In this document: positions 16,889 through 25,404 of the stretch, one piece after another
Numbering within the stretch: the first letter of the stretch is position 1
How the letters are laid out: every line of letters begins with the position of its first letter
Assembly: GCF_016820535.1 (NCBI RefSeq)
Contig: NZ_JADHDY010000005.1
Coordinates: 167,996 to 231,995 of the forward strand
Length of the DNA: 64,000 bases
Direction of reading: 5' to 3'
DNA from: Sporosarcina beigongshangi
GTDB taxonomy: Bacteria; Actinomycetota; Actinomycetes; Actinomycetales; Micrococcaceae
Made by a program: the position numbers and the translations under genes
The notes under the pieces: generated by a model
The model's database searches: none
Seen by the model: the letters and a program-made list of their open reading frames with translations, nothing else
Told to the model about the DNA's origin: nothing

Positions 16889-19096
16889 ATGAGTATTCGG
16901 GAGCACATCCCCGGGGACCGGGGCAATGGGGCCACACACGACGTGGCTTCCATCCTTGCTGCGATTGCTCATGTTTCCATTGAACCCTTTGGGTCTGACA
17001 ATCCAGAACTGGCCGGCCTGCCGAAGATGCCGGACAACTACTTCCTGGATCCACTCCCCGCAAGCCAACTGACTGTGGCCCGCGCTGCATACGACTCCTC
17101 CATGGAGGGGCTCGGCCAAATCAAGCAGATCGAAGCTGCGGTCGCTGCCCTCAAGGCCCGCCTTGTTGCACGCGCTGTTGGCGCCGCAGCCATTGAAGCC
17201 AAGATCCTTTCCCTGGACAGTTGGCAGAATGGCGTCGCAGCGTCATCCACGGCCGCAGAGATGGCGTTGACATTGTGCATCACCGAGTCAGCCGCCTCTG
17301 AGCTCGAGTACCACAGCCAATCTTTGGTTGCGGACCATCCCGATGTGATGGAGGCCCTCGAAGCCGGAAAACTGTCATGGCGCCATGCCACGGTCATCCA
17401 CGACGAAATCCAAACATTGAAGGAAACCCGAACCACCACTTCCGAAGACGCAGCAATGCTTGAAGCACGCCTTCTCGTGCTGGCCGAGAACACCACGGGT
17501 CCCTGCTTCACCAGGAAAGCCCGCCGGGCACGCGAGAAGATGCACCCGGAGACCATGACCACGCGCACCAAGGAAGCTTTTCGCAACCGCAACATCGATT
17601 GTGAACCCGGAAAGGATGGCATGTCATGGCTGACGCTCTACCTGCCCACCGTCAGCGCCTCGGCGATCTACACACGGTGCACGCGCCTGGCCCGTGCAGT
17701 CAAGGCGGAAGCCAACCGCACCCAGCAGGCAGCCGATGCTTCGGGTTCGGGACAGGACTGCCGGGAAACTCGAACCCTTAGCCAACTCCGGGTCGACATC
17801 GCCGCCATCCTCCTGCTGGGCCAGGATCTGCCCGCCGCCGCGTCAGCCGGCGGCGCGTCCGCCACAGCCAGCGAGACCAAGCCAGGCGCCGGCACATCAT
17901 TCAAGGCAGGCGGCAATTCAGTACCTCCCGGGGAATGGCCAGGATCCCCAAACGGACAAGCTTCGGCGCAGCCGTCGGGCACTTACCAGGATGGATGCGT
18001 CAACAATGGCCCGGCACAGGAGTGCGCCACGGCCTTTGGCGTCACTGTGGTTGAGCAATATGACACCCCGCCGTGGGAACTGGACCGAAGCTCAAGCCGC
18101 ACCGGCCCCGCGAACCACCAAAAGGACGCATCGAAGACTCAACAGGGCCCATCCACGACAGCGGAGGACGGCTTCGCCAGTGGCGACGTCCTGCTCGAGG
18201 GGACAATCCTGCCCTCTTCCGGCACGCAGCCAAGCCCCAACGGCTCTCCTGGCGCCGCTGGCACGGGAGACTGCGGCGGTGGGCCAGACGGAGATTCTCC
18301 TTTGGAAGGCCAGTTGGTCGGCGACGGGTCAGGGCTCGTGGGAGACATCGTTGACGGCATCCCCGAACATCCCAGTGCCGAGTACCTTCAGCAGTTGGAC
18401 GACCTGGCGCATTCCAAGACCCTGACGGATCCGCCCATGCCCGAGATCTTGGCCATCGTCACGGTCCCGCTGCTGTCCCTGCTCGGCATCACCGGTGAAC
18501 CGGCGGAGCTGGTTGGGCCCCAAGGCGGGCCGATGTCCGTGGAACTGGCGCAGAAGCTGCTGGGCAACGCGTCCACCTTCCTGCGCGTAATGACCGACCC
18601 TCTCACTGGCGAGACACTGCCCTTGGAACCACAGCGTTACACGCTGCGTGCCGCAGAAAAGGCCGTACTCCAAGCTATGGCTGGTGGATGCTACGTCCCC
18701 AACTGCACAAATCAAGTCATGGACATTGATGTTGACCACCTGCGCGCCTTCGAGTTCGGCGGCGCCTCAACACTCGCCAACCTTAGGGGTGCGTGCCGCA
18801 AACATCACGCAATGAAGCATCTCAAGGACGACAAGGACCGCCACGGAAAGCGCCGCGCAATCGACGAGCCGGACCGGCAGGGCATTTCCATCCGCGGCTG
18901 GACGCCCAAGATTACGGAGAACGGCGGTGTCGCCTGGATCACGCCCAGCGGCCGCTTGCAGCCACCGGCAGCATCAGACCCAAATCCACCGCACTACCCA
19001 AAATGGCTCAAGAAACTCATCCAAAAATCACTAACGGTTTCCCGAGGGCCGGCCCAGGGCAGCTCGGACGAAAATTCCCGGCACTCCGACAGCTGA
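16889..19096 (+). CDS. DUF222 / HNH endonuclease domain protein (13E12 repeat family)
   Basis: A 735-residue protein, longer than most of its family (about 400-550). The N-terminal half (about 60-300) is the helical DUF222 domain, e.g. HPDVMEALEAGKLSWRHATV. A long Ser/Pro/Gly-rich linker (about 300-490) follows, apparently expanded here. The C-terminal HNH nuclease runs from C601 (CYVPNCT) through DVDHLRAFEFGG (H617) to CRKHHAMKH (C636, H639, H640). The zinc-type Cys pairs and the catalytic His are all present. These proteins are abundant, multicopy and of unsettled role in Actinobacteria, with links to mobile DNA and SOS control. No transposon ends are seen here. Confidence 0.9.
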   Translation: MSIREHIPGDRGNGATHDVASILAAIAHVSIEPFGSDNPELAGLPKMPDNYFLDPLPASQLTVARAAYDSSMEGLGQIKQIEAAVAALKARLVARAVGAAAIEAKILSLDSWQNGVAASSTAAEMALTLCITESAASELEYHSQSLVADHPDVMEALEAGKLSWRHATVIHDEIQTLKETRTTTSEDAAMLEARLLVLAENTTGPCFTRKARRAREKMHPETMTTRTKEAFRNRNIDCEPGKDGMSWLTLYLPTVSASAIYTRCTRLARAVKAEANRTQQAADASGSGQDCRETRTLSQLRVDIAAILLLGQDLPAAASAGGASATASETKPGAGTSFKAGGNSVPPGEWPGSPNGQASAQPSGTYQDGCVNNGPAQECATAFGVTVVEQYDTPPWELDRSSSRTGPANHQKDASKTQQGPSTTAEDGFASGDVLLEGTILPSSGTQPSPNGSPGAAGTGDCGGGPDGDSPLEGQLVGDGSGLVGDIVDGIPEHPSAEYLQQLDDLAHSKTLTDPPMPEILAIVTVPLLSLLGITGEPAELVGPQGGPMSVELAQKLLGNASTFLRVMTDPLTGETLPLEPQRYTLRAAEKAVLQAMAGGCYVPNCTNQVMDIDVDHLRAFEFGGASTLANLRGACRKHHAMKHLKDDKDRHGKRRAIDEPDRQGISIRGWTPKITENGGVAWITPSGRLQPPAASDPNPPHYPKWLKKLIQKSLTVSRGPAQGSSDENSRHSDS

Positions 19097-19318
19097 TCGT
19101 TCCGCAACCGCGCCGCCGTGCCGGCATGGCACCGTGGCAACGCGAACGCCGGCACCTTCACCAGAACTCGCCCCATGTTCACACCAGCCGCCGCCTTGCC
19201 AGCACCAGCACCAGCACCATGTTCCGGGCAACTTCGGCCGCCGGGCACAGACTCCTGAAACCGGGGAAGCCTCCGGAGACCGGAGAGTCGACCGGAACCC
19301 AACTCGTTTTCCGGCCGC

Positions 19319-20392
19319 CTACTGTCGAATCAAGACGCTGGCCGGACTTCCGAACTCAACGCTCTGCACAGGAGTGGCTCCGGGGATGCCGCGCTCATCC
19401 AGCGAAAAGACGGCCACATCATTTGAGAGCTGGTTCGCCACATACAGCAAGCCGTGGCCAGGGGCTGCAGGCGACAGCGCAAAATGCCTGGGCCAATTGC
19501 CGCCGCTGGGCACCTGCGCCACGAACCGCGGCGGCGTCGGGGCCATGTCCGCACCTTCCGGAACACTCAGCCCGGACACGTCCAGAACCACGAGGGTGTT
19601 CGGTCCGCGGACGGCCGCATAAAGCAAATTCCCATCGCCGGACAGCTGAATGTGGGAAGGATAGAACTGTTCGGCTGCGGCCACTGCCTGGCCGCTTTCG
19701 GCCAGTGGGACCTTGAAGAGCCAGTGCCAGAAGGTGCCCCCTTCGATGCCCGTGCGCTGAAGTACGTGGAGGTGGCCATCAAGTTCGCCGGCAACCAGCA
19801 AGAAATCACCCTTCAGGGCCACGTGGCGGGGGCCGGTTCCCGGCGGCAGTTCGGCCGAGCCCAACCGGACGCGGGAGGTGGCGGAATACTCGTCAACACG
19901 GTCCGATCCGAGGTCTGCAACTAGGACAGTCCCCCACGCGGTGGCCGTCACTTGGTGTGCGTGCGACTCGCCCTGCCGGTCCGCCACCGGACCACTGCCC
20001 GGATGGGAGACCGTCTCGGGCTCCTGCGGTGCAGAACCATCCAAAAGTGCGGCAAGTGGCGTGATGGATGCCGTGCCCGCGGTGTAGTTGGCCGCCCAGA
20101 CGTCGGCATTGACGAGCGCCACATGGCAGCTGTCCGCACCGCTCGCTGAACGCCCGAGAACCGCAAGGGAATCGGAGTCGAGGGCCACGACCGTGCCGGC
20201 GGCCGACTCTTCCACGGCAAGCACAACCGTGCCACCGTCAGCCACAAACGAAGGATTCAGGACACTGGAAGCCGTAGCCAGCCGCTCCCCCAAAAGGCCG
20301 TCAGCACCCACGGCAAAGCGCACCACCCCCGGGCCTGAGCCGTACCCTTCTTCGGTGTAGCCGCTGACAATGACGCTTGCCTCCGCAGACAT
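19319..20392 (-). CDS. Lactonase family (seven-bladed beta-propeller) protein
   Basis: A 357-residue protein starting MSAEASVIVSGYTEEGYGSG with AAGGGA upstream of the ATG. The sequence is a series of beta-propeller blades of about 45 residues. The lactonase signatures SHAHQVTATAWG, GTGPRHVALKG, YPSHIQLSGDGNLLYAAVRG and GGNWPRHFALSP are visible, with the last two very like YbhE/6-phosphogluconolactonase (PF10282) proteins. Those open 6-phosphogluconolactone in the pentose phosphate pathway, but many members have other substrates and no pathway neighbours are present. The stretch from the DUF222 stop to this gene (19097-19318) holds only a short CAGCAC repeat. Confidence 0.85.
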   Translation of the reverse strand: MSAEASVIVSGYTEEGYGSGPGVVRFAVGADGLLGERLATASSVLNPSFVADGGTVVLAVEESAAGTVVALDSDSLAVLGRSASGADSCHVALVNADVWAANYTAGTASITPLAALLDGSAPQEPETVSHPGSGPVADRQGESHAHQVTATAWGTVLVADLGSDRVDEYSATSRVRLGSAELPPGTGPRHVALKGDFLLVAGELDGHLHVLQRTGIEGGTFWHWLFKVPLAESGQAVAAAEQFYPSHIQLSGDGNLLYAAVRGPNTLVVLDVSGLSVPEGADMAPTPPRFVAQVPSGGNWPRHFALSPAAPGHGLLYVANQLSNDVAVFSLDERGIPGATPVQSVEFGSPASVLIRQ

Positions 20393-20474
20393 GGCAATTT
20401 TCCCTTCAAGACAGTTGGTTGAAACCTGCAGCCACGTTATCGCGGGCACAGCAACATGTCGCCACGTGACTCCA

Positions 20475-20496
20475 CAACACAAGGTACTATGTGTTG
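20475..20496. promoter_or_regulatory. PadR-type operator overlapping the padR promoter
   Basis: CAACACA and TGTGTTG are perfect 7-bp arms around 8 bp, ending just before the ATG of the PadR gene. A -10-like TACTAT (20485-20490) lies inside. PadR proteins commonly bind such dyads in their own promoters, so autorepression is likely. Confidence 0.6.
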
Positions 20497-20497
20497 C

Positions 20498-20845
20498 ATG
20501 ATACCTAATGACGCAATCACCACAAACCTCCGGAAAGGGGTGCTGGAGTATTGCGTGCTTGCCATGATCGGCAGCGGTGAAATGTACGGGCTCGACATTG
20601 CCAACGGCCTGCAGCAACGCGGCCTGTTGACCAGCGAGGGGACACTCTATCCGCTTCTTGCCCGGTTGCGCCGCAACGGGCAGGTGGAAACAAGCTGGCG
20701 GGAATCAAGCCAGGGCGCCCCGCGCCGCTATTACACGCTGACAGCCGGAGGGCATGACTCCCTCGCAGTCTTTTCCAGCGTTTGGGCAACCTTCAGCGCC
20801 TCGGTCAGCGACACGCTCAATTCAACAACAAGGGGACAGCAATGA
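20498..20845 (+). CDS. PadR-family transcriptional regulator
   Basis: A 115-residue single-domain winged-helix protein. The PadR pattern is clear: LRKGVLEYCVLAMIGSGEMYG, then LLTSEGTLYPLLARLRRNGQ and the wing SQGAPRRYYTLTAGG. I start at the ATG at 20498, giving MIPNDAITTNLRKG, rather than at an upstream alternative that lies in the operator. The stop overlaps the ATG of the next gene (ATGA). PadR next to a HAAS-domain membrane protein is a recurrent gene pair in Gram-positives, thought to sense envelope or antimicrobial stress; that function is from the family, not from this sequence. Confidence 0.92.
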   Translation: MIPNDAITTNLRKGVLEYCVLAMIGSGEMYGLDIANGLQQRGLLTSEGTLYPLLARLRRNGQVETSWRESSQGAPRRYYTLTAGGHDSLAVFSSVWATFSASVSDTLNSTTRGQQ

Positions 20846-21483
20846 AGCATGAGATCGACGACCCTCAGGTCCGGCACTATTTGGCGGCGTTGAAGGCCAG
20901 GCTGTACCAACTCCCTGCGGACCAATTCGAGGAGATCGTCTTCGGGGTGCGCGAGCACATCGCAGACGCCTTGGAGCGCGGCGGGCAGTCGGTCGACGAC
21001 ATCTTGGCTGGCCTGGGCAGCCCCGACGACATCGCCACAGGGCTGGCGACACCGGACGCGCCGGGCCCCGGGCAACGGCAGCCCATACCGTTTGCCCAAC
21101 AGCCGACACAGCGCCCCCAGTCATCAATATTGTGGCTTGTGGGAACCTGCATACTGCTTCCCTTCGGAGGTTTCGTTGTCGGCATTGGCTGGCTCCTCGG
21201 CGTTGCAGGACTGTGGATGGGCATGCGCTGGCAGCTGTGGGAAAAGGTGATGGGCACGATACTGATTCCAGGAGGTGTTCCGGCTGCGTTGCTGCTTGCC
21301 GGTCTTCCGGTCAGGCAGACCTTGGCGTCGAGTGGACCGGAGGGAGAAGTGATCATCTCGGACTACAACCCCTTGGGATTCTCACTTCCAGAGGTGTCAT
21401 TCGTGATTATTCTGGCCCTGCCGATTCTCGCGGCCCTGTATCTGCTGATCGTTGGCCTGGTTCGCGGCTCTCGGCAGCCCTGA
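20842..21483 (+). CDS. HAAS signalling domain membrane protein
   Basis: A 213-residue protein. The N-terminal 60 residues form the HAAS domain: DDPQVRHYLAALKARLYQLP, then FGVREHIADALERGGQSVDDILAGLGSPDDIA. A proline-rich linker leads to two closely spaced membrane spans near 92-125, a third near 135-152 and a last one near 188-208. The ATG at 20842 overlaps the PadR stop and has AAGGGGACA upstream. It is the presumed partner of the PadR regulator. Its biochemical role is unknown. Confidence 0.8.
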   Translation: MKHEIDDPQVRHYLAALKARLYQLPADQFEEIVFGVREHIADALERGGQSVDDILAGLGSPDDIATGLATPDAPGPGQRQPIPFAQQPTQRPQSSILWLVGTCILLPFGGFVVGIGWLLGVAGLWMGMRWQLWEKVMGTILIPGGVPAALLLAGLPVRQTLASSGPEGEVIISDYNPLGFSLPEVSFVIILALPILAALYLLIVGLVRGSRQP

Positions 21484-21587
21484 CCGCCACCGGATCACCA
21501 TGACCGCCGTGGGGTTGCCATGCCGGCCGCAGCCCGCAGCACGCCAACTCGTCAACAGCAGCTCCATCGATGCGGCACAATTAACCC

Positions 21588-21818
21588 ATGAGTTCACATG
21601 AGATCATTGACATCCCCATCCGCGACGACATGATCCGCCTTGGCCAGCTGCTCAAGCTTGCCAGCCTGGTTGAAGACGGCGTGGAAGCCGCCGACCTCAT
21701 CAAGAGTGGCCTCGTCAAGGTCAACGGCGAGATCGACGAGCGCCGCGGCCGCCAACTCCACCACGGAGACACCGTGACGGTCAATGGCGAGACCGTCCGC
21801 ATTACCACCGGCGGCTGA
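21588..21818 (+). CDS. S4-domain RNA-binding protein (YbcJ/RlbA-like)
   Basis: A 76-residue protein made of little more than an S4 fold: DDMIRLGQLLKLASLVEDG, then DLIKSGLVKVNGEIDERRGRQLHHGDTVTVNGE. The GLVKVNGEIDERRG signature is that of the small YbcJ/YaaA-type S4 proteins that bind structured RNA. It stands alone between the PadR/HAAS unit and a convergent hydrolase, with a good hairpin after it. Confidence 0.88.
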   Translation: MSSHEIIDIPIRDDMIRLGQLLKLASLVEDGVEAADLIKSGLVKVNGEIDERRGRQLHHGDTVTVNGETVRITTGG

Positions 21819-21850
21819 CGTAGCGGTAGGCACGGCGGCCAAGGCCAACG

Positions 21851-21875
21851 CGGCGCACCCATGGCGGGTGCGCCG
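21851..21875. terminator. Bidirectional hairpin between S4 gene and hydrolase
   Basis: CGGCGCACCC and GGGTGCGCCG form a 10-bp perfect stem with a 5-nt loop in the 71-bp gap between two convergent stops. A short CTT follows; no long T-run. Confidence 0.65.
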
Positions 21876-21889
21876 TCGTGCTTAAAGGG

Positions 21890-22540
21890 CTACTTTGCGG
21901 CCTGCCCGTTGAGCACCTTGTACTGCAGGAACTCGCCCACGTGCGCGATTTCCTGGGCGTTGATGCCGTGCCAAATGCCGGTGTAAAGCACCTTCGTCAG
22001 GCTGGCGTGGCCGTGCATCCAGGTATTCGTCGCCTCCACGGAGGACTGCGGGATGACGGGATCGGCCTGGTCCCGGCCCCAGAAAATTTCCGGCTTCAGG
22101 GCAGCCACGGCGGCGTCATCGAAGAACGGGTCGCCTTCGGCGTCAACCACAAATCCGGACAGGCCCACCACTGCCGCATAGTCGGCCGGGCGATGGCGCA
22201 GCAGCGAGGTGGCCATGCACATGCCCTGCGAGAATCCCAGCAGTGCCATGGAACTGTGGGCTTCGCGTACTGTATCCAGCCAACTTTCGACGGCGGTCGC
22301 GGCCTCGGTCACGGCCGCCACCGAGTAGCTGAGGTCGTTGCGCAATGGGAACCAGGCATAGCCGGGTCCGGCCTGCTGCGGCGCGCGGACTGAGGCCACG
22401 GTGAACTCGGGTGGGAGCTGGCCGGCCAGCGAGAACAGGTCGGCCTCGTCCGCGCCGTAGCCGTGGAAAATTACCAGGAGCGGGGTCCCGGGCCGCTCAA
22501 TTTCGGGGCGGGACCAAAGGACTGTAGGGGTTTCACTCAT
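21890..22540 (-). CDS. Alpha/beta-hydrolase carboxylesterase (phospholipase/carboxylesterase type)
   Basis: A 216-residue esterase of the YpfH/EstB class. The oxyanion region LLVIFHGYGADEADLF is near 21-36, the nucleophile S104 lies in LGFSQGMCMA, the likely acid in WGRDQADPVI, and the catalytic His in GHASLTK or YTGIWHGIN near the end. No signal peptide, so cytoplasmic. I start at 22540 (MSETPTVLWS); upstream in-frame codons overlap the divergent gene's promoter. Substrates of such enzymes are short-chain esters, sometimes lysophospholipids. Confidence 0.85.
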   Translation of the reverse strand: MSETPTVLWSRPEIERPGTPLLVIFHGYGADEADLFSLAGQLPPEFTVASVRAPQQAGPGYAWFPLRNDLSYSVAAVTEAATAVESWLDTVREAHSSMALLGFSQGMCMATSLLRHRPADYAAVVGLSGFVVDAEGDPFFDDAAVAALKPEIFWGRDQADPVIPQSSVEATNTWMHGHASLTKVLYTGIWHGINAQEIAHVGEFLQYKVLNGQAAK

Positions 22541-22641
22541 CCCCACATCTTTCCATGCGGGGACCGAGGCCCAAAAAAATGACAGGCCGAGTGTGGAATG
22601 TCGCACATTGGACTGGCGCACGCAGGATGTTACCGGGCAGT

Positions 22642-23448
22642 ATGGATGACGTGAATGATTCATTGTTGCAGCACCCCTGGACCCGATATGTCGCCATGGG
22701 CGACTCATTTACCGAAGGAATCGGCGATCCCGAACCATCCAGCCCCGGCGGCCACCGCGGCTGGGCGGACCGTGTCGCCGAGCAGCTGAGCCAAGGCAGC
22801 CACGACTTCAAGTACGCCAACTTGGCCATCCGCGGCCGGCTCCTCGTCCCGATCCTGGCCGAGCAGCTGGAGCCGGCGCTGGAACTGAAACCGGACCTCA
22901 TCAGCATCTCCGCCGGCGGCAACGACCTCATCCGGCCAGGCTCCGACCCCGACTCCCTCGCCGACCAGCTGGACGCCGCAGTGGGGCGCATGACGGCGTC
23001 CGGCGCCAATGTCATCATCCTCAACGGCCCCGACATCCGGGACACCCCCGTGCTGGGCTTGATCCGCGGCCGCGTGGCCATTTACAACGAGAATCTGCGC
23101 ACCATTGCAGCCCGGCATGATGCGATCATCGGCGACATGTGGTCCCTGCGCCAACTCAGCGACCCGCAGATGTGGGACGAGGACCGCCTGCACTTTTCCC
23201 CGCTGGGCCACCACACCATCGCCATGATGGTGCTTCAGGCGCTCAACGTCCGCCACTCCCTCGCTCCCCTGGACCCCACGCCGCTGCCCCCGCAGAAGTG
23301 GCAGGCCGCACGCGCCGAGGACCTGGTCTGGGCCCGTGAATTCCTGGTCCCGTGGGTGCTGCGGCGCATCCGCCACCAGTCATCCGGCGACGGCATCTCT
23401 GCCAAGCGTCCCACCCCGGGCCCGGTGTTCGGCCCGCCGGAGGCGTAG
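22642..23448 (+). CDS. SGNH/GDSL hydrolase
   Basis: A 268-residue esterase/lipase-like protein. Block I is YVAMGDSFTEGIGDP with S22 as nucleophile; block II Gly and block III Asn are seen in NLAIRGRL and ISAGGNDLIRPG; the catalytic Asp-His pair is in DEDRLHFSPLGHH. No signal peptide or membrane anchor. The ATG at 22642 is preferred because residues upstream of it are not family-like. The C-terminus has a Trp/Arg-rich helix and a Pro-rich tail. Natural substrate unknown. Confidence 0.88.
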   Translation: MDDVNDSLLQHPWTRYVAMGDSFTEGIGDPEPSSPGGHRGWADRVAEQLSQGSHDFKYANLAIRGRLLVPILAEQLEPALELKPDLISISAGGNDLIRPGSDPDSLADQLDAAVGRMTASGANVIILNGPDIRDTPVLGLIRGRVAIYNENLRTIAARHDAIIGDMWSLRQLSDPQMWDEDRLHFSPLGHHTIAMMVLQALNVRHSLAPLDPTPLPPQKWQAARAEDLVWAREFLVPWVLRRIRHQSSGDGISAKRPTPGPVFGPPEA

Positions 23449-23607
23449 CCGGGATCGCTTGGCGGTGGCGTCGGCAACGCCGGTCGAAAGGCCGGTTCGG
23501 CAGGACAAGGTCCCGATCTTGGCTGCGTCAGAATTGCATCCGGCCCTGCAGACTAGGATGAAGGGAGGCGCCACTCCATTGTGCGCCCTACCCGAAAGAG
23601 GTGCCCT

Positions 23608-24063
23608 GTGACCGTTGTGCTCGTTCCGCTGGCTGCGGGAAGCGTCGCCGCGTCATCGACTTCCTCGTTCAGCCTGCCTCCGTACTTTATTTTCATCATC
23701 ATCGCCGGGGGCCTGATCATTTCCTACTTCCGGGCGGCCGCCCGCAAGAAGCGGGCCGAGCAGGCGAACCCCCATCTGGCTGCCCCTGCCCACCAGCACC
23801 CGCAGGCCAAGCTCCCGCAGCAGGCCGGGACGGCCCACCAGCCGGGCGCGGCGCCCTACGTGGGCACGCTGCTCAACGGTGTGCCGCTGAAGAATTACGA
23901 CAGTTCACACGGGCACCAAACCACCGGCTTTATGAATGCGCGGATGCAGGCCGAGGCCGAGCTTAAGCGCCAGCTGGATGCCCTCGACGCCGCTCGGCGT
24001 GCCGGCCAGGTCGACGCGGACCAATATGCCGCCTACCGGGAAGGCATCTTCAAGAAGTTCTAG
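23608..24063 (+). CDS. Small single-span membrane protein with C-terminal SHOCT-like helix
   Basis: A 151-residue hypothetical protein. One membrane segment (PYFIFIIIAGGLIISYF, about 25-42) is followed by a Lys/Arg cluster, a Pro/Gln/His-rich linker and a charged C-terminal helix, ALDAARRAGQVDADQYAAYR. That last element resembles short C-terminal oligomerisation motifs (SHOCT type) that read x-L-x-x-G-x-I-T-x-x-E-F. Start is GTG with AGAGGT six bases upstream. No assigned function. Confidence 0.7.
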   Translation: MTVVLVPLAAGSVAASSTSSFSLPPYFIFIIIAGGLIISYFRAAARKKRAEQANPHLAAPAHQHPQAKLPQQAGTAHQPGAAPYVGTLLNGVPLKNYDSSHGHQTTGFMNARMQAEAELKRQLDALDAARRAGQVDADQYAAYREGIFKKF

Positions 24064-24121
24064 CCAATCCATGCTGGGGCCCGGCAGCTGAAGCGGTCGC
24101 CCCGCCCCGCGAACTGGCACC

Positions 24122-24158
24122 AAAAAACCCGCCCCGGACTCACCGGGGCGGGTTTTTT
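24122..24158. terminator. Strong bidirectional intrinsic terminator
   Basis: A 16-bp perfect stem runs A6-CCCGCCCCGG / CCGGGGCGGG-T6 around ACTCA. The T-tract and A-tract make it functional in both directions, serving the small membrane protein gene and the metY-metX operon. Confidence 0.92.
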
Positions 24159-24202
24159 GATGGTGGCCCCTTTGATGGTGGCCTCCACGTCGGCAGCGCG
24201 TT

Positions 24203-25399
24203 TCAGGGCCTGAAGAAGGACTCCTTGAGCAGTTCACCCACGACTGCGACTTCCGTGAGGAAGCCGTCGTGGCCGATCGGGGAATCGATCCGCGCCACCG
24301 AAACACCGCCGGGCAGGGCGGCAGCCAGTTCCTCGGACTGTGCCGGGAAGTACAGGCGGTCGCTGTTGACGGCGGCAACCACAAACTCCACGCCCTCCGT
24401 TGCGGCGAGGGCTTCCTCCAGGGTGCCACGGCCGCGGGCAACGTCGTGGCTCATGAGCGCCTCGGTGATGGCAATGTAACTGTTGGCGTCGAACCGGCCC
24501 ACCAGCTTGTGCGCCTGGTGGTCCAGGTAGCTTTCCACCTTGTACCGGGCCGCGCCCTGGGCATCCAAGCGGCCGTGGCTGATGGTGGCACCATCCTGCG
24601 CGGCGCGGCCGAAACGCCCTCCCATCTCCGCCTCTGAACGGTAGGTGATGTGGGCAATGCGGCGGGCCAGCCCCAGGCCCAAGGTGGGCGGTGCGCCGTC
24701 GTAATAGTCCCCGCCGGCAAAGTTGGGGTCCTGGCGGATGGCGAGCACCTGCGCCTGGGCAAATGCGATCTGCTCGGCCGTGCTGGCCGCACATGAGGCA
24801 ACGACGGCGCAGCGCCGCACCCGCTCCGGGTGGCTGGCCGCCCACTCGAGCGCCCGCGCCCCGCCCATGGAACCGCCGATGACGGCGTACCAGGAGCTGA
24901 TGCCAAGCCGGTCGGCCAGGCGCGCCTCGGCCTCGACTGAGTCGCGGATGGTGACGAACGGGAAGCGGGAGCCGTAGGGGCGCCCGTCCGTGGCGACGCT
25001 CGAGGGGCCGGTGGTGCCGTAGCAGCCGCCTAGCATGTTGGCGCAAACCACGAAGTACTTGTCGGTGTCGATGACCTCGCCCGGGCCCACGAGACCCTCC
25101 CACCAGCCGTCCTCCTCGGACTCGCCGCGGCTGACGTGGGTGCTGCCGGTCAGGGCATGCTGGATGAGCACGGCATTGTCGCCGGCTTCATTCAGTGTGC
25201 CCCAGCATTCGAAGGCCATGGTGACCGAGGGCAGCACGCCCCCGGCCTCCAGCGGCAGCTCACCGATGTGGATGGAGCGCAGCACGCCGCCGCCCAGGCC
25301 CACCGACGTGGACCAGGCGGCCGCGGGCTGGGCCGTGCCGGCTTCGGTTTCAGGGGACAACGCTTTGCGCTCCACAGCCGTCGGAATCACTGGATTCAC
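24203..25399 (-). CDS. metX: Homoserine O-acetyltransferase
   Basis: A 398-residue alpha/beta-hydrolase-fold enzyme that makes O-acetylhomoserine from homoserine and acetyl-CoA, the activated precursor of methionine. Visible: ALTGSTHV near the oxyanion site, the substrate-binding NMLGGCYGTTGPSS, the nucleophile elbow AVIGGSMGGARALEW, FDANSYIAITEAL, and the catalytic Asp and His regions NSDRLYFP and DSPIGHDGFL. Start is GTG at 25399, only 5 bp after the metY stop and without its own ribosome site, so translation probably depends on metY. It is the second gene of a SAM-riboswitch operon. Confidence 0.95.
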   Translation of the reverse strand: MNPVIPTAVERKALSPETEAGTAQPAAAWSTSVGLGGGVLRSIHIGELPLEAGGVLPSVTMAFECWGTLNEAGDNAVLIQHALTGSTHVSRGESEEDGWWEGLVGPGEVIDTDKYFVVCANMLGGCYGTTGPSSVATDGRPYGSRFPFVTIRDSVEAEARLADRLGISSWYAVIGGSMGGARALEWAASHPERVRRCAVVASCAASTAEQIAFAQAQVLAIRQDPNFAGGDYYDGAPPTLGLGLARRIAHITYRSEAEMGGRFGRAAQDGATISHGRLDAQGAARYKVESYLDHQAHKLVGRFDANSYIAITEALMSHDVARGRGTLEEALAATEGVEFVVAAVNSDRLYFPAQSEELAAALPGGVSVARIDSPIGHDGFLTEVAVVGELLKESFFRP

Positions 25400-25404
25400 G
25401 TGGC

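Noticed and set aside
16551..16983. Small plus-strand genes before the DUF222 gene
   Set aside because: Frames overlap the promoter and start of the real gene and show no conserved pattern.
24122..24158. Riboswitch or attenuator for metX
   Set aside because: It is downstream of metX on its strand and has the form of a simple bidirectional terminator.
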